A stretch of 64,000 nt of DNA from Cymbomonas tetramitiformis (taxonomy: Eukaryota > Chlorophyta > Pyramimonadophyceae > Pyramimonadales > Pyramimonadaceae). Numbering within the stretch: position 1 is the stretch's first letter; every line of letters starts with the position of its first letter. The notes beneath the pieces are model-generated. The model was not told where the DNA came from, ran no database searches, and was given only the letters and a program-made list of their open reading frames with translations. Positions 62,024 through 64,000 of the stretch are shown one piece after another. Location: the NCBI GenBank assembly GCA_001247695.2, contig LGRX02035463.1, forward strand, positions 28,147 to 92,146, in the 5' to 3' direction. Both the position numbers and the translations under genes were made by a program.

Positions 62024-64000
62024 GTGTCTTCCTGCCGGCGGGACGCCGGCGACAGGGCGGTATGGGTAACCGCCCCTGGGCAAGGAGTACAGCCTTCGCC
62101 CACCACCGGGGGAATATCCAGAAAGAGCCTCCGCCACCCCCCGACCCTCTGGCCGCTCGAGGGTACGGATTCACCAGGTCTGCTGATCAGAGGCGACAGC
62201 GCCATCTCGACAGAACCAGAACCCTACGGGATGAACCCTCGTTGACCAGTACCGCTGTTTACACAGCGAACCTTTCCACCGAGCAGGGCCGGCGAGAACA
62301 TCACTTAGTGTCCCGGCGCCATCAGCGGTCGCCACGAAGGTCACCCACTTCGTCGCCTGAGCGCTCCAAGCCTCCCGTTATGTTCAGTGTAGATCGCTCC
62401 CTTGGAACTGGTGATCGCCGTCGGGCTCCACAACGCGAGCGTGGCGAAACGCCCCGCGTTGACCCCACAGACCCTAACCCTAACCCTAACCCTAACCCTA
62501 ACCCTAACCCTAACCCTGAGGCATCAGTACTGGCAGCACTGGATGAGGATGAGGGTCAGGAAGAGGAGACCCAGTGGACCTTCAACCCACTCAACACCCC
62601 CTGGCGGAACACTCCTCGACCGCGGGTACCGAGAAAAGCTCCGGTGGAGCGTATGCGAGCCTTGAGGCAGCGGATTCAGGATGTAACGCTACCCGCGGTT
62701 TCACACCCTCTGGACGACAGTGGGGAGGAAGGGGGTGGAACTTCAAAAACTGGCCCAGCTTCCGAACCCCCACCTTTTAAACTTCGACCTGAGGTGTTTC
62801 CTTCGACGTCTCGACCAGCAGCGGGTCCAACCTGGGCAGAAAGGGCGTCAACCCCAAGCGCAGAGCGCCCTACGAGCGCAGCGCGCAAGCGCACTGGAAA
62901 ACCTCGCAGCAGAATTCCGAGGACTGTACGAGACCGACTGCAGCATGAGGCAGAGGTTACGAGGTTGGGAGAGGAACCCCCAGGACTTCGAGCGGAGTCA
63001 CTGGCGGATCGCACGCGCGCTTGGAGAGAGATGACGCACCCGGAGCACATAGCCGCGGCAGCGCTGGTAAAGGAGAATGAGAAATGGAGAGATGCATGGG
63101 TACCCGAAGGGTGGCGCAGATATCGCCGCCGCTGGTACAGATGGCATGGGAAGGTCACCCCTGACCTGACGATAACCGAAGGAGCAGTTCAGCTATCTCT
63201 GGAGACCGAGTGCGGTACTATCCCAGGTTCTGGTGGAGATGTAGGAATTCCAGACGCCTGGTGCAGTCTATACCGGGTGCACCAATGGAACCAGCGAGAA
63301 AGGGAAGCTGCGGAAGAGGCGGCTCACCTGACCCTACCATCAACAGCAAGTGATTCATTCTCCCTGGACTCAGCGGAACCATCAGAGGCGAATCCAGCGA
63401 CAACTCTGGATTTAACCTTATCTCCATCCAGTTCGCAGCCCGCAACTTCTGGGGACATTTCAGACCTCGAGGACTCCCAGCGGTCGCTCAACTTCACGCA
63501 GCAGTTGATGGAGCGACAGCTGGCCATCGCCAGATCGGAGAACAATCCAAGTGTGCTGACAACGGTGACAGAAGGAGTGGAGCCGACTCCCCTGAAAACC
63601 ATCCAGGAGGAAACCCACCTGGAACTGCTGCTAACCATTCAGAAACAGCAACGCCATCGTCTGCGGCCGATCCTGGAAGGTAATGAAGCAGTGGCAGCAC
63701 CAGCGAACGTCACCGACGCTCAGGCGGCACCGCGGGAAGAAGAAACCCCCTCTTTCACTCCAAAGTCCGAACCAGAAGATAGCTCTGGGGAGGAAGAGGA
63801 GGAAGAGATTTCCATCCAACCTCTTCGCTCTTACCCTCTGGAAAGCCGCACGCAGAGCCGCGCCAGACGACGCGCTCAAGGACAGGAGCGACGCGCCAAG
63901 GAGCGACAGCTACAAGCAGATCGCGAACCGGAAGGTGGATGGTACTTTGGTCCGGATCATCGTTCTCAGCCTGCACCACCGCGCACAAGACCTATCCGGT
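61891..64000 (+). CDS. Open pol-like frame in -1 relative to gag, runs off the window
   Basis: After a stop at 61888 the -1 frame stays open for 2.1 kb to the window end, overlapping the last 133 bp of gag. The visible part is basic and Pro/Ser/Glu-rich (REHHLVSRRHQRSPRRSPTS, KWRDAWVPEGWRRYRRRWYR, NFTQQLMERQLAIARSENN, SGEEEEEEISIQPLRSYPLE) with no protease or reverse transcriptase yet. It includes a Pro-Asn run coded by CCCTAA repeats (62472-62513). The absence of stops over 700 codons shows it is translated or recently was. Start could be by -1 frameshifting from gag or at a later ATG (62062). Confidence 0.65.
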   Translation, partial: MSYRSAGNRVGGFGRGSGSAGVFSERGIGRSVLLGSANCGRGGLSVFLPAGRRRQGGMGNRPWARSTAFAHHRGNIQKEPPPPPDPLAARGYGFTRSADQRRQRHLDRTRTLRDEPSLTSTAVYTANLSTEQGRREHHLVSRRHQRSPRRSPTSSPERSKPPVMFSVDRSLGTGDRRRAPQRERGETPRVDPTDPNPNPNPNPNPNPNPEASVLAALDEDEGQEEETQWTFNPLNTPWRNTPRPRVPRKAPVERMRALRQRIQDVTLPAVSHPLDDSGEEGGGTSKTGPASEPPPFKLRPEVFPSTSRPAAGPTWAERASTPSAERPTSAARKRTGKPRSRIPRTVRDRLQHEAEVTRLGEEPPGLRAESLADRTRAWREMTHPEHIAAAALVKENEKWRDAWVPEGWRRYRRRWYRWHGKVTPDLTITEGAVQLSLETECGTIPGSGGDVGIPDAWCSLYRVHQWNQREREAAEEAAHLTLPSTASDSFSLDSAEPSEANPATTLDLTLSPSSSQPATSGDISDLEDSQRSLNFTQQLMERQLAIARSENNPSVLTTVTEGVEPTPLKTIQEETHLELLLTIQKQQRHRLRPILEGNEAVAAPANVTDAQAAPREEETPSFTPKSEPEDSSGEEEEEEISIQPLRSYPLESRTQSRARRRAQGQERRAKERQLQADREPEGGWYFGPDHRSQPAPPRTRPIR
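62472..62517 (+). repeat. Telomere-type repeat (CCCTAA)7 inside the pol-like frame
   Basis: Seven perfect CCCTAA units plus a partial one. In the open frame they read Pro-Asn repeated. CCCTAA is the complement of TTAGGG, a common eukaryotic telomere repeat. Confidence 0.95.

Overview
The window looks like nuclear DNA of a transposon-rich eukaryote, most likely a unicellular green alga. Host coding sequence is split into short GC-rich exons with GT..AG introns, and introns and intergenic DNA are full of minisatellites. There are no bacterial operons or ribosome-binding sites. The organism assignment is an inference from gene style; no lineage-specific marker was found. A run of N (36899-37265) marks an assembly gap.

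Layout. 1-5810: 3' half of an LTR retroelement (element A: integrase, PHD finger, methyltransferase-like tail) with a hAT DNA transposon (493-2161) inserted in its coding region, followed by a 3' LTR and a truncated second LTR. 6553-7777: truncated LTR-gag element on the minus strand. 8031-9708: a pair of 245-bp direct repeats. 9823-10227: a cluster of hairpins and a MITE. 10596-12186: exons with repeated Cys-rich zinc modules. 12928-20729: host gene for a Pumilio/Nop9-like nucleolar protein with a Lys-rich tail. 21883-29275: minus-strand Ty3/gypsy element (element C) coding for integrase, chromodomain and a cytosine-5 DNA methyltransferase, split by a 3.5-kb LINE (24610-28129) that carries RNase H, a CCHC finger and an NPPF-type adenine-methyltransferase-like domain. 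29.3-32.5 kb: satellites and a foldback element. 34570-40267: minus-strand host gene ending in an RBR (RING-IBR-RING2) E3 ubiquitin ligase, with internally repeated modules and the assembly gap. 41109-43919: second copy of the 6.5-kb gag element, again split by a hAT copy. 43977-45359: another gag with zinc knuckle. 47226-51548: minus-strand flavin amine oxidase gene. 52.2-55.8 kb: TIR elements, a foldback element and a gypsy integrase fragment. 55775-56801: C-terminal part of an unknown element protein. 57935-64000: large gag (about 1360 codons, zinc knuckle) followed in the -1 frame by an open pol-like frame that runs off the window and contains seven CCCTAA telomere-type repeats.

Main point: three unrelated retroelements here (A, C and the LINE) each end in a different methyltransferase-like domain. 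Two also carry chromatin readers (PHD, chromodomain), and the hAT element has a chromodomain exon of its own. Retrotransposon-borne cytosine methyltransferases are known from some algae and protists. The co-occurrence with PHD plus a DPWAGTG-type domain, and with an NPPF domain on a LINE, is the part most worth following up.
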